The notes beneath the pieces were generated by a model that was not told the DNA's origin, made no database searches, and saw only the letters and a program-made list of their open reading frames with translations. From contig CAZBMS010000001.1 of assembly GCA_964493125.1 (NCBI GenBank), positions 1 through 64,000 on the forward strand: a stretch of 64,000 nucleotides of DNA, read 5' to 3'. A program made the position numbers and the translations under genes. The DNA is from QGNO01 sp964493125. GTDB taxonomy: Bacteria > Chloroflexota > Dehalococcoidia > Lucifugimonadales > QGNO01. Positions 24,905-32,728 of this stretch are shown one piece after another; the first letter of the stretch is position 1; each line of letters opens with the position of its first letter.

Positions 24905-25672
24905 TTATATTATCTCACTTAGGCTAGTTATATTAACGTCCGAAGACTCTAGGCCGGATCTGACGGCTTTTGCCATTTCTACGGCTCCTGGAGTATCACC
25001 GTGAAGGCAAAGAGTGTCGGCTTTTATACTTACATATTCACCTGTTATGGCTTTTACTTTTCCTTCTGTAACCATCTGTACGCTACGTTCAACTACCTCT
25101 TGCAAGTCGTGTATTATAGAGCCTCGCTGTGTCCTAGGAACCAAGGTTCCGTCTGCGTTTAATGCTCTGTCGGCGAATGCCTCTTCAGCCACTTTGAGAC
25201 CCATTTCCCGCGCTAGATTTGCCCATATACTACCTGCCAATACAATTATGATCATGCCTGGGTCGGTTTCCAGTACGGCTTCATTTATCGCTTTCGCTAA
25301 ATCGGTGTTATTGACAGCCATATTGTACATTGCCCCGTGTGGCTTAACATGCTGTAATCGGTGACTTTTTGTGAACGCCTGTAACGCACCTATTTGGTAA
25401 GCAACATCGTTACGTGCTTCTGTCGGTGTTACCGACATATTACGCCGCCCAAATCCTTGTAAATCTGGGAATGCGGGATGTGCACCGATAGCTACTCCAT
25501 GTTTTTCAGCAAGCTCTACCGTGTATTGCATTGATTGTGGGTCTCCAGCATGAAAACCACATGCGACGTTTGCGGATGTGATGTATTTGATGACCTCTTC
25601 GTCACATCCTAGCTTGTATTGTCCAAAGCTTTCTCCCATGTCGCAATTGAAATCAACTACTAATGTCATCAC
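24905..25672 (-). CDS. pxpA: 5-oxoprolinase subunit PxpA (LamB/YcsF family)
   Basis: A 255-residue protein with the YcsF N-terminus VDFNCDMGESFGQYKLG. It continues with ANVACGFHAGDPQSMQYTV, GVAIGAHPAFPDLQGFGRR and HVKPHGAMYN, and ends with TLCLHGDTPGAVEMA. The conserved Asp, His and Glu residues fit a metal or catalytic site. The strong GGAGGAGTG just before the ATG supports this start. It is the first gene of pxpA-pxpB-pxpC and is divergent from oadG across a 134-base gap. Confidence 0.94.
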   Translation of the reverse strand: MMTLVVDFNCDMGESFGQYKLGCDEEVIKYITSANVACGFHAGDPQSMQYTVELAEKHGVAIGAHPAFPDLQGFGRRNMSVTPTEARNDVAYQIGALQAFTKSHRLQHVKPHGAMYNMAVNNTDLAKAINEAVLETDPGMIIIVLAGSIWANLAREMGLKVAEEAFADRALNADGTLVPRTQRGSIIHDLQEVVERSVQMVTEGKVKAITGEYVSIKADTLCLHGDTPGAVEMAKAVRSGLESSDVNITSLSEII

Positions 25673-25806
25673 TCCTCCGTAATCGTGGTTCGTGTAGGAA
25701 TCTAATTCAAATCACTGTATCGTAATACCATCAGCTAGTTATATACTATTAGCATAGCATTTTTTCGCTGGTTGTTAAGGTTGTATTAGGAGACAGGTTC
25801 ACTCTG

Positions 25807-26055
25807 ATGAAAATTGAGGCAGTTGAACAAGCTGTAGAATTAACCTTACTAGGTCTTTCCACGGCCTTTGTCGCAGTAATTGGTTTGATGGTGCTTATAT
25901 TCGCCTTCGGGCGATTACTTCAATCAAAATGGTTTAAGGTAATAACCTTGAATTTAATGCGTAACCGAGCTGAGGAAAAGGGAATGGCGGCCGCATTGGG
26001 TGTTGGGCTAATGCTCGCTCAAGATACACATGAGGCGCGAGATAACAGCCAATAG
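25807..26055 (+). CDS. OadG-like gamma subunit of a sodium-pumping decarboxylase
   Basis: An 82-residue protein with one N-terminal membrane helix (LTLLGLSTAFVAVIGLMVLI) and a soluble, charged C-terminal part. This is the layout of OadG/MmdD subunits, which anchor and stabilise the decarboxylase complex. The sequence itself is weakly conserved, and the call rests largely on its position just before the beta subunit. The best ribosome binding site (AGGAG, 25788-25792) is rather far from the ATG. A nearer CAGG may serve. Confidence 0.8.
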   Translation: MKIEAVEQAVELTLLGLSTAFVAVIGLMVLIFAFGRLLQSKWFKVITLNLMRNRAEEKGMAAALGVGLMLAQDTHEARDNSQ

Positions 26056-26063
26056 GAATTGAT

Positions 26064-27242
26064 TTGCCAGATCTTACTCAATACTTAAGTCAGACAGGTT
26101 TCTTTAACTTATCTTTAGGGAACTTGTTGTTAATATCGGTTGGCTTAGTTTTTATATATTTGGCCATAGCTAAGAAAACAGAGCCATATGAATTATTGCC
26201 TATTGGTTTTGGAATAATACTTGCGAACCTTCCACTAAACACCTTGACTCAAATAGCAGAAGGGGATCCTCTGGCTCAATCGGCGCTTCAGGATTCAGGT
26301 ATTCTGGGTCTCACTTTCCACTTTGCGCTCTCTTTTTGGAATGTACTCCCTCCATTGATCTTTTTGGGTCTCGGTGCACTGACAGATTTCACACCGATTA
26401 TTGCCAGGCCCAAGACATTGCTTCTGGGAGCTGCTGCTCAGATCGGGATTTTCGTAGCATTTTGGGGGGCTCTATTCATTAGTGTGGTCTCAGTACTCGG
26501 AGTCAAATTCTCGATAGAAGAAGCTGCTGCGATAAGTATTATTGGAGGAGCTGATGGGCCAACTACAATATTTCTTTCGGCTATACTGGCGCCTGATTTA
26601 TTAGGTAGGACGGCTGTAGTGGCTTATTCTTACATGGCTGGATTGGTGTTCATACAACCGCCATTAATGAGGCTACTCACAACCAGAAAAGAAAGACAGA
26701 TTGTAATGTCTCCACCCAGAGAAGTGTCTAGGGTTGAAAAGTTAACCTTTCCGATAGTTGGAATGATAATCATTATACTTTTAGTCCCTAATGCTGCTCC
26801 ATTAATTGGAATGTTTATGCTTGGCAATATAATGGCTGTTAGTGGTGTAGTACCTAGACTTAGTAGTGCGGCATCCAACGAAGTCATAAATGTAGTTACT
26901 ATATTTCTTATGGTGACGGTTGGATCTCAGCTTTCTGCAGACAGAGTGCTTCATCTTGAAACACTCGCAATACTAGCGCTCGGACTTATTGCCCTAGCGT
27001 TTGGTACCACTGGAGGTATAGTTCTAGCGAAGCTAATAAATTTGGTCTCTAAAGAAAAGATAAACCCATTAATAGGTGCGGCTGGTGTATCGGCCGTTCC
27101 TATGGCCGCTAGGATTGCTCATGCAGAAGGGCAGAAGGAAAACCCAGATAATTTCCTTTTACCTCATGCAATGGGGCCTAATGTTGCTGGAGTGATCGGT
27201 TCAGCTGTTGTGGCGGGAGTTTTCATCTCGCTGTTGGGTTAA
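26064..27242 (+). CDS. Sodium-transporting decarboxylase beta subunit (OadB/MmdB/GcdB family)
   Basis: A 392-residue polytopic membrane protein. The key motif IIGGADGPTTIFLSAILAP contains the essential intramembrane Asp used for sodium transport. Other family blocks are FGIILANLPLN and the C-terminal PLIGAAGVSAVPMAAR and GPNVAGVIGSAVVAGVF. The subunit decarboxylates carboxybiotin and pumps Na+ out of the cell. The substrate is set by the alpha subunit, which is not here. The start is TTG at 26064 between OadG and the biotin carrier. Confidence 0.93.
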   Translation: MPDLTQYLSQTGFFNLSLGNLLLISVGLVFIYLAIAKKTEPYELLPIGFGIILANLPLNTLTQIAEGDPLAQSALQDSGILGLTFHFALSFWNVLPPLIFLGLGALTDFTPIIARPKTLLLGAAAQIGIFVAFWGALFISVVSVLGVKFSIEEAAAISIIGGADGPTTIFLSAILAPDLLGRTAVVAYSYMAGLVFIQPPLMRLLTTRKERQIVMSPPREVSRVEKLTFPIVGMIIIILLVPNAAPLIGMFMLGNIMAVSGVVPRLSSAASNEVINVVTIFLMVTVGSQLSADRVLHLETLAILALGLIALAFGTTGGIVLAKLINLVSKEKINPLIGAAGVSAVPMAARIAHAEGQKENPDNFLLPHAMGPNVAGVIGSAVVAGVFISLLG

Positions 27243-27244
27243 TA

Positions 27245-27634
27245 ATGACTAAACGGGTTAGGGTAAAGATTGGCGATCAGTGGCATCAAGTAGAGTTAAT
27301 CGGAACTTTGATCAACCCTATTAAGGTTTTAGTTGATGGCGAACCTGTAGAAGTTCTTGTAGAAGGCTTTGATCAAAACGAAATTCCAGATTCAAGTCTT
27401 GAAGTAACTGAATCCGAAAAAATAACTGACGTTCGATCTCCTATGCCTGGAATAATAGTCTCCGTTGACGTTGCAATAGGGCAGGAAATAAACCAAGGTG
27501 AAATCTTGTGTGTTCTTGAGGCTATAAAGCTACAGCAGGCGATAAGATCTCCAGTTGGGGGAATAGTCAAGGCTATACACGTTGCCGCCAACCAGGAAGT
27601 ATCCGTTGGAAGCTTATTGATAGATCTGGTCTAG
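27245..27634 (+). CDS. Biotin carboxyl carrier protein of the decarboxylase
   Basis: A 129-residue protein. The first 60 residues are a beta-rich linker domain (KIGDQWHQVELIG, IKVLVDGEPVEVLVEG), and residues 62-129 form a biotinyl/lipoyl domain: SPMPGIIVSVDVAIGQEI, then EAIKLQQ with candidate biotin-carrying K95, then SPVGGIVKAI. The usual AMKM around the Lys is AIKL here, while the Lys is kept. It follows oadB by two bases. Its stop overlaps the stop of the opposing transporter gene. Confidence 0.88.
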   Translation: MTKRVRVKIGDQWHQVELIGTLINPIKVLVDGEPVEVLVEGFDQNEIPDSSLEVTESEKITDVRSPMPGIIVSVDVAIGQEINQGEILCVLEAIKLQQAIRSPVGGIVKAIHVAANQEVSVGSLLIDLV

Positions 27635-28542
27635 ACTTCAGGTTTTTGGGTCTTCGCATGTTTCATAGCGGTATATATTCCGGTAAGGATAAAGAGTCCT
27701 CCTATAATAGTAGCTAGACTAGGAGTCTCTGATAGGAATATCGCAGCTGCGCCTGTTGCAAGGACGGGCTCTGCCATTACAGCAATTGCCACAGTAGTCG
27801 CCGTCACGTGCGCTAGCGACCAATTTAAAAGGGAGTGTCCTATAGCTTGGGGTACTAACCCCAAGATTAATATCCATAAGTATGTTTCCGAAGAGTAGCC
27901 CGTAAAAGACACACCCATAATTAGAGCTATGGCAAATAGAATAAAAGTAGCGGTTGTATATACTAGAGAGTTGTATGTCAATACAGGCAGGTGGCTCCTC
28001 AATCTCCGTCCTGCCAACATATAGCCAGCAACTGATAGTGCACCAAGAAACGCAAGGAGATCACCTTTTAACTCTGTGCCATTACCCGAATCTCCGATGG
28101 CAATTACGACTCCACCCACAATTCCAACACATATTCCAATTACAGTATATTTGTGAATTGGTTCTTTGAATAAACTTCTAGATGCGATCGAAAGTATGAA
28201 TGGGCTTGTTGTAACTAACACCACTGAGCTGGCTACTGACGTGTATTCAAGGGATAGAATCCAAGCCCAGAAGTGCATGGAAAGACAAATCCCGGATAAT
28301 ATTACAATTGGCACGTCTTTCTTGGTTATTAGTGATAGGTAGTTAGTTCCATGGGTAGCCCAAGAACCTATAGCTATACCTAGCATAACGGTCGCGCCAA
28401 TCACCATTCTATAAGAAGCTATAAGCAAGGGTGGGGCATCCGCTAGCCGAATGAAGATTGCGGCAGAAGACACAGACATTACTCCGATGATTAGCCCAAG
28501 ATTAAGCTTTGATTTGATGGGTTTGTATCTCAAGCTTACCAA
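27631..28542 (-). CDS. EamA/DMT-family transporter
   Basis: A 303-residue membrane protein with about ten hydrophobic helices in two EamA repeats. The first begins near SSAAIFIRLADAPPLLIASYRM, and the second has a central ALSVAGYMLAGRR and LGLVPQAIGHSLLNWSL. Related proteins export amino acids or other metabolites. Substrate is not predictable. The stop codon overlaps that of the convergent biotin carrier gene, so no terminator separates them. It is the last gene after alaX on the - strand. Confidence 0.88.
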   Translation of the reverse strand: MVSLRYKPIKSKLNLGLIIGVMSVSSAAIFIRLADAPPLLIASYRMVIGATVMLGIAIGSWATHGTNYLSLITKKDVPIVILSGICLSMHFWAWILSLEYTSVASSVVLVTTSPFILSIASRSLFKEPIHKYTVIGICVGIVGGVVIAIGDSGNGTELKGDLLAFLGALSVAGYMLAGRRLRSHLPVLTYNSLVYTTATFILFAIALIMGVSFTGYSSETYLWILILGLVPQAIGHSLLNWSLAHVTATTVAIAVMAEPVLATGAAAIFLSETPSLATIIGGLFILTGIYTAMKHAKTQKPEV

Positions 28543-28577
28543 CCTACAAAATCCAACGTGTGTTCCGTTGGAACATA

Positions 28578-29291
28578 TTAGTTATCAGCTATTTCGATTC
28601 GAAGTCGTTTATTAATTCGCCCCTTACTTTCATGGCCTACCACGCGTATTAGACCGACCTCTGAAGTGTTCGCTACATGTGTTCCGCCATCTGCTTGAAT
28701 GTCGAGGTCATGTATGTTAACGATGCGTACTTGTTGTATGTCGGGAGGCAAAAGGTTGATTTTAGTTCTTATAAGATCCGGGATTTTCATTGCTTCTTCA
28801 CGAGCAAGGAAATCTGTAGATACGGGTTTAGAAGAGGATATTTCAGCATTAACCTTTTGTTCTATATCCTTAGCGAAGCCTACAGACATATGCTCCAGCT
28901 CGAAGTCCATTCTTGCCTTCAGTGGCTGCATGTCTCCACCTGTAACCTGCGCCCCATAATCTCTCCATATTACTCCGCAAAGTATGTGGAGAGCAGTGTG
29001 AGTGCGCATGAGTTGGTAACGCTTTGTCCAGTTCATTACCCCAGTGATTCTTGTGCCGATTTCTGGCGTTTTACCATTGATTAAATGAACGAATATACCA
29101 GCATCTCGCCTTATTCTTGTAACCGGATATTCATTCGATTCATCTTTCAGGATTCCTTCATCACAGGGTTGGCCACCGCCACCTGGATAGAATGCAGACT
29201 GATTTAATATTACACCGTCATCGACTTTGTCGACTATTGTTGCGTGGAATTCTCTGAGGTAACTGTCTTCGTGGTACAGAGGCCTAGTCAT
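28578..29291 (-). CDS. AlaX-like alanyl-tRNA editing protein
   Basis: A 237-residue free-standing editing domain, homologous to the AlaRS editing domain, which removes Ser or Gly wrongly attached to tRNA-Ala. The first part has SAFYPGGGGQPCDEG. The metal site begins with HTALH (HxxxH) and is followed by ADGGTHVANTSEVG. In most relatives the second part reads CGGTH, so the Cys ligand is replaced by Asp while the His is kept. The start overlaps the stop of the upstream unknown gene by four bases (ATGA). Confidence 0.88.
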   Translation of the reverse strand: MTRPLYHEDSYLREFHATIVDKVDDGVILNQSAFYPGGGGQPCDEGILKDESNEYPVTRIRRDAGIFVHLINGKTPEIGTRITGVMNWTKRYQLMRTHTALHILCGVIWRDYGAQVTGGDMQPLKARMDFELEHMSVGFAKDIEQKVNAEISSSKPVSTDFLAREEAMKIPDLIRTKINLLPPDIQQVRIVNIHDLDIQADGGTHVANTSEVGLIRVVGHESKGRINKRLRIEIADN

Positions 29292-30055
29292 GATGACTCT
29301 GGAGTTTCCTTGTGCAGCTCTTCTATCATTTTCTCGAGCTCTCCAAGGTCGTCTAAGTTTTCATCTACTATCTTGTAACATCGTTCAAGATAAAATTGTG
29401 CTAACTGGGAGCTCTTTGGACTAGGTTGGCTAACAGCATCTACTATTTGGGATATGTGGTACTTTTCTGGCAGGTGCTTCGCCAGCAGAGTTATTTCATC
29501 TTTTGACTCCTGTATAAGCCGATCGTCCGTGCCCTCAACGGCAAACTGTAGCTTGCTAAGTAATTTGGCAAGTTCCCCCAGTTTGTCTCTTTCACTCATT
29601 AGTGAAAGCATAACCTCCCCGACGTCCAAGTCTGAGGACGAATCCATTGGAGAAGAGTCACTGCTATGCGATGGTGAGATTTCATGGACAGCATTTTGGT
29701 ATATAGATGCGTATGTTTGCACCGCATCATTAACTTGATTTGCTGCTTCCAGCGGGTCATCTTCCCGGACGGTCCCTGCGTATATGAGATCGTCACCACG
29801 AAAGTCTGCAAGGCGCTCAAGATATTCGAAATGTTCTATCTCTTCAGGGACGGGAGGAATTGCAAAAGACGAGAACTCATCGATGCCCGAAGATTTCATT
29901 TGAGATGCAAGAAATGGAGGAACGTATTTGCTCAGGTCCAGCTTAAGTGGCAAGACTGCCAAGTAAGTCGCCAGAATTTTGTCCCCCGCTAGGTAGTAAA
30001 GTATTGCATGGCCTTTTGGTTGGTCTTTGTTGCCTTTTTCGAAAGTTAAGTCCAT
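29288..30055 (-). CDS. Unknown cytoplasmic protein coupled to alaX
   Basis: I do not recognise this 255-residue protein. Residues 1-60 look folded, with ILYYLAGDKILATYLAVLPL and PPFLASQMK. Residues 75-110 include EHFEYLERLADFRGDDLIYAG. The second half is helical and acidic with a Ser/Asp-rich linker (SPSHSSDSSPMDSSSD). There is no signal peptide or convincing membrane helix. The four-base overlap with alaX means the two are probably made together, so a role in translation quality control is possible but unproven. Confidence 0.75.
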   Translation of the reverse strand: MDLTFEKGNKDQPKGHAILYYLAGDKILATYLAVLPLKLDLSKYVPPFLASQMKSSGIDEFSSFAIPPVPEEIEHFEYLERLADFRGDDLIYAGTVREDDPLEAANQVNDAVQTYASIYQNAVHEISPSHSSDSSPMDSSSDLDVGEVMLSLMSERDKLGELAKLLSKLQFAVEGTDDRLIQESKDEITLLAKHLPEKYHISQIVDAVSQPSPKSSQLAQFYLERCYKIVDENLDDLGELEKMIEELHKETPESS

Positions 30056-30087
30056 CAGTACATCATAACCTATTTAAGAGAAATTGA

Positions 30088-31701
30088 TTAATCATTGAAT
30101 CGTCTTATGACTTTCCCAGGACGTTTATTAGTCAGGGATCCGTTATTTACAACTGGCACACCGTTTACCAATACATGCGAAATCCCAGTCGGATAGCTGT
30201 GAGGATTGTCGAATGTGGCTGTATCGGAAACTGTGGCTGGGTTGAAAATTGTTATGTCTCCCCAAAAGCCAGGTAAGATAGCTCCTCTTTGGGACAGGTT
30301 TAAGCGAGAGGCTGGGAGTGATGTCATTTTTCTGATTCCTTCCTCAAGTGAGACAACGCTTTTTTCCCGAACATACCTGCCAAGGAATCGTGGAAATGTC
30401 CCGTAGCTTCTAGGGTGTGGCTTCCCGCTTGATAACGCTCCTGAAGTTTTAATGGAAGATCCGTCACTCGCTACAGATACCCACTTGCCTTCGGCTATGA
30501 CTTCCACATCTGATTCCTCCATAGAATGAAGGATTACAGATGTTTCACTTTCTAGGTAAATACTTACAGCAACTTCGCTAGGACTGATTCCATGCTTCTT
30601 GGCAATTTCCGCAAGATTCTTACCTTCTATTGATCTGTCACTGGGATAATTGGCAATTACTATTTTATCTGCCCCCCCACGACGCTCTATATCAGCGGCA
30701 ATACCGTGCAATATCGATGGATACAAAGACTCATCGGAAAGTTTTTTCAGAGTTCCTTCTCTTCCGCCTGTTTGTGTCCATCTTGGGAATATAGCGCCGG
30801 TGATATTTGTGCTGCCAGCCGTGTACGGATACTGGTCACCTGCGAGATCGATCGATTCGTTTCTTGCATGCTCTATCCGTGTCAGTAATTCATTTGCTTG
30901 CCCCCAAGTCTCAGGGCCGAGGCACTTCAAATGGGATATTTGCACCCGTACCCCTGAAAGCCTACCAATAGCGATGCTCTCCTCAACCGAGCCTAGCAAA
31001 CTGATGGAGTAATTGCCTTCGTCACGCATGTGAGTCGAATAAAGTTTGTTTTTCTTGGCTGCTTCACCTGCAAGAGCTACTATTTCATCTGTTCTCGCAT
31101 AACTTCCCGGTGCATAGAAAAGGCCAGTGGAAAAACCAAGAGCCCCCGCATCTAGGCTTTCCGAGACTAGTGTTGCCATGCTATCTAATTCGCTGACGGT
31201 TGGAGCTCGGTCATCAAAGCCTATTACACCTGCACGGATCGTCCCATGGCCCACTTGAGAGGCTATGTTTAAGGTAGACCCGTTCGATGCCAAAGCGTCC
31301 ATATAATCGCCGAAGAAATTCCAGTGAAGGATATTGTCAGGTCGGCTAAGTGCAATGTCTGGGCCGTACATTTGCCAACGTTGCTCAGATTGTTCTACGG
31401 CCTCTCCTTGTACTGGCCCACAGAAGCTCATGCCGCAATTACCAGCTAGCTCTAGCGTACAACCTTGCCGTACTTTACTGTCTGCGCTGGGGTCTATAAG
31501 GAATGAGGCGTCACTATGAGTGTGTAGATCAATAAAGCCTGGCGAGACAACCTGCCCAGCGGCATCAATAATGGCCAAAGCGTCAGATTCTAGTTTGCCC
31601 AACGCTACTATGCGGCCTTTGGAGATACCTATGTCGGCTGAATAGGATGGAGAGCCTTTGCCGTCAATTATTGTACCGTTAACTATCTTTAGATCGTACA
31701 T
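30088..31701 (-). CDS. N-acyl-D-amino-acid deacylase-like amidohydrolase
   Basis: A 537-residue amidohydrolase of the D-aminoacylase/dihydroorotase-like group. The metal-binding GFIDLHTHSDASFLID is near residue 55, followed by LELAGNCGMSFCGP and GHGTIRAGVIGFDDR. YSTHMRDEG and ISHLKCLGPETWG carry further metal His residues. The C-terminal region has HPRSYGTFPRFLGRYV and LPASRLNLSQRGAI. Family members hydrolyse N-acyl-D-amino acids, but substrate range varies widely. It lies 32 bases upstream of the unknown-alaX pair and may be co-transcribed. Confidence 0.9.
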   Translation of the reverse strand: MYDLKIVNGTIIDGKGSPSYSADIGISKGRIVALGKLESDALAIIDAAGQVVSPGFIDLHTHSDASFLIDPSADSKVRQGCTLELAGNCGMSFCGPVQGEAVEQSEQRWQMYGPDIALSRPDNILHWNFFGDYMDALASNGSTLNIASQVGHGTIRAGVIGFDDRAPTVSELDSMATLVSESLDAGALGFSTGLFYAPGSYARTDEIVALAGEAAKKNKLYSTHMRDEGNYSISLLGSVEESIAIGRLSGVRVQISHLKCLGPETWGQANELLTRIEHARNESIDLAGDQYPYTAGSTNITGAIFPRWTQTGGREGTLKKLSDESLYPSILHGIAADIERRGGADKIVIANYPSDRSIEGKNLAEIAKKHGISPSEVAVSIYLESETSVILHSMEESDVEVIAEGKWVSVASDGSSIKTSGALSSGKPHPRSYGTFPRFLGRYVREKSVVSLEEGIRKMTSLPASRLNLSQRGAILPGFWGDITIFNPATVSDTATFDNPHSYPTGISHVLVNGVPVVNNGSLTNKRPGKVIRRFND

Positions 31702-31788
31702 TGGCCTCTCCTAAGGGTTGACAAATGGTAGTCTCTAACGCTTTTAAATTGGGTTGCCGAAGGAATATTACTTAATTGCAGTAGGCGC

Positions 31789-32649
31789 CTATGCCGTATT
31801 GTTGTCCTTACTACTGAAGTTGTTTATGAAGTTGCGTATCATACTAGTAAACTCCATGGGGAAGATGAATTTGGTAGCTTCTCCCTCACCCATTTTTTCG
31901 AGGGTTTCAAAGTATTGCAGGTTCATTGTTCGCCCGTCTACTCCCTGTGCTACTTCATTGACTTCTGTTAGTGCTTGTGCCTGTCCTTCTGCATTTAGTA
32001 TGGCTGCTTGGCGATTCCCTTCAGCCTTAAGTATTGCTGCTTCTCTTTCTCCTTGTGCAGAAAGTATAGCCGCTTGTTTTTCACCTTCAGCACGGTTGAT
32101 CTGAGCTTGCCGGTGTCCCTCAGACTCTGTGATATCGGCTGTTTTTATTGCAGCGGCTGATTTTTCTCGTTCCATTGCCATTTTGACCCCTTCTGGTGGG
32201 TCAATTTCGTTAATAGCTACCCCTTGTACTTTTACACCCCATCTTGGCGTGTTTTCATCCAAAGCTGCTTGCAACTGACTTTGAATACGTTCTCTTTCTG
32301 AAAGAGCCTCACTGAGTGTAACGTTACCTAAGATGGCTCTCAGTTCTCCCATAGCTAGATTCCTTACTGCTAATCTATGGTCAGCTACTACCAAAACGGC
32401 TTTTTCGGCTTCTTCTGGTATTACACGGTAGTAGAGAACGAAGTCCATGTTTACTACCACATTGTCTCTGGTAATATATTGCTGAGTGGGGACACGTTCT
32501 GGAACCTCACGAGTGTCAATTATAATTCCAGTCTCAAGAACTGGTATTAGAAAATGAAATCCTGGCCCTTTTATACTGCCAACGTACCGGCCCAAGCGTA
32601 GTTTAACCATTCGTTGGTATTGGCTGACTATAACTATTCCAGTTGCCAT
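31789..32649 (-). CDS. SPFH/band-7 domain protein (slipin-like)
   Basis: A 286-residue SPFH protein: RLGRYVGSIKGPGFHFLIPV, then YITRDNVVVNMDFVLYYRV and LAMGELRAILGNVTLSEALS, followed by GVKVQGVAINEIDPPEGVKM. Residues 160-230 form a coiled coil with repeated EGEKQAAIL and EGNRQAAIL units. Slipins scaffold membrane microdomains and pair with NfeD proteins, as here. Unlike most slipins it has no N-terminal membrane hairpin. A stop lies in frame 11 codons upstream, so none is hidden by a wrong start. Confidence 0.92.
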   Translation of the reverse strand: MATGIVIVSQYQRMVKLRLGRYVGSIKGPGFHFLIPVLETGIIIDTREVPERVPTQQYITRDNVVVNMDFVLYYRVIPEEAEKAVLVVADHRLAVRNLAMGELRAILGNVTLSEALSERERIQSQLQAALDENTPRWGVKVQGVAINEIDPPEGVKMAMEREKSAAAIKTADITESEGHRQAQINRAEGEKQAAILSAQGEREAAILKAEGNRQAAILNAEGQAQALTEVNEVAQGVDGRTMNLQYFETLEKMGEGEATKFIFPMEFTSMIRNFINNFSSKDNNTA

Positions 32650-32728
32650 TCGACCACCCCCCTCATGAAATATGTGACCTTAGCCTATCATTGCATGTGC
32701 ACGTCAGTCTATTTGCTCGAGGGTCACT

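Noticed and set aside
25742..25747. TATACT as the -10 box of an oadG promoter
   Set aside because: No acceptable -35 box lies at 16-18 bases upstream, so it is not listed.
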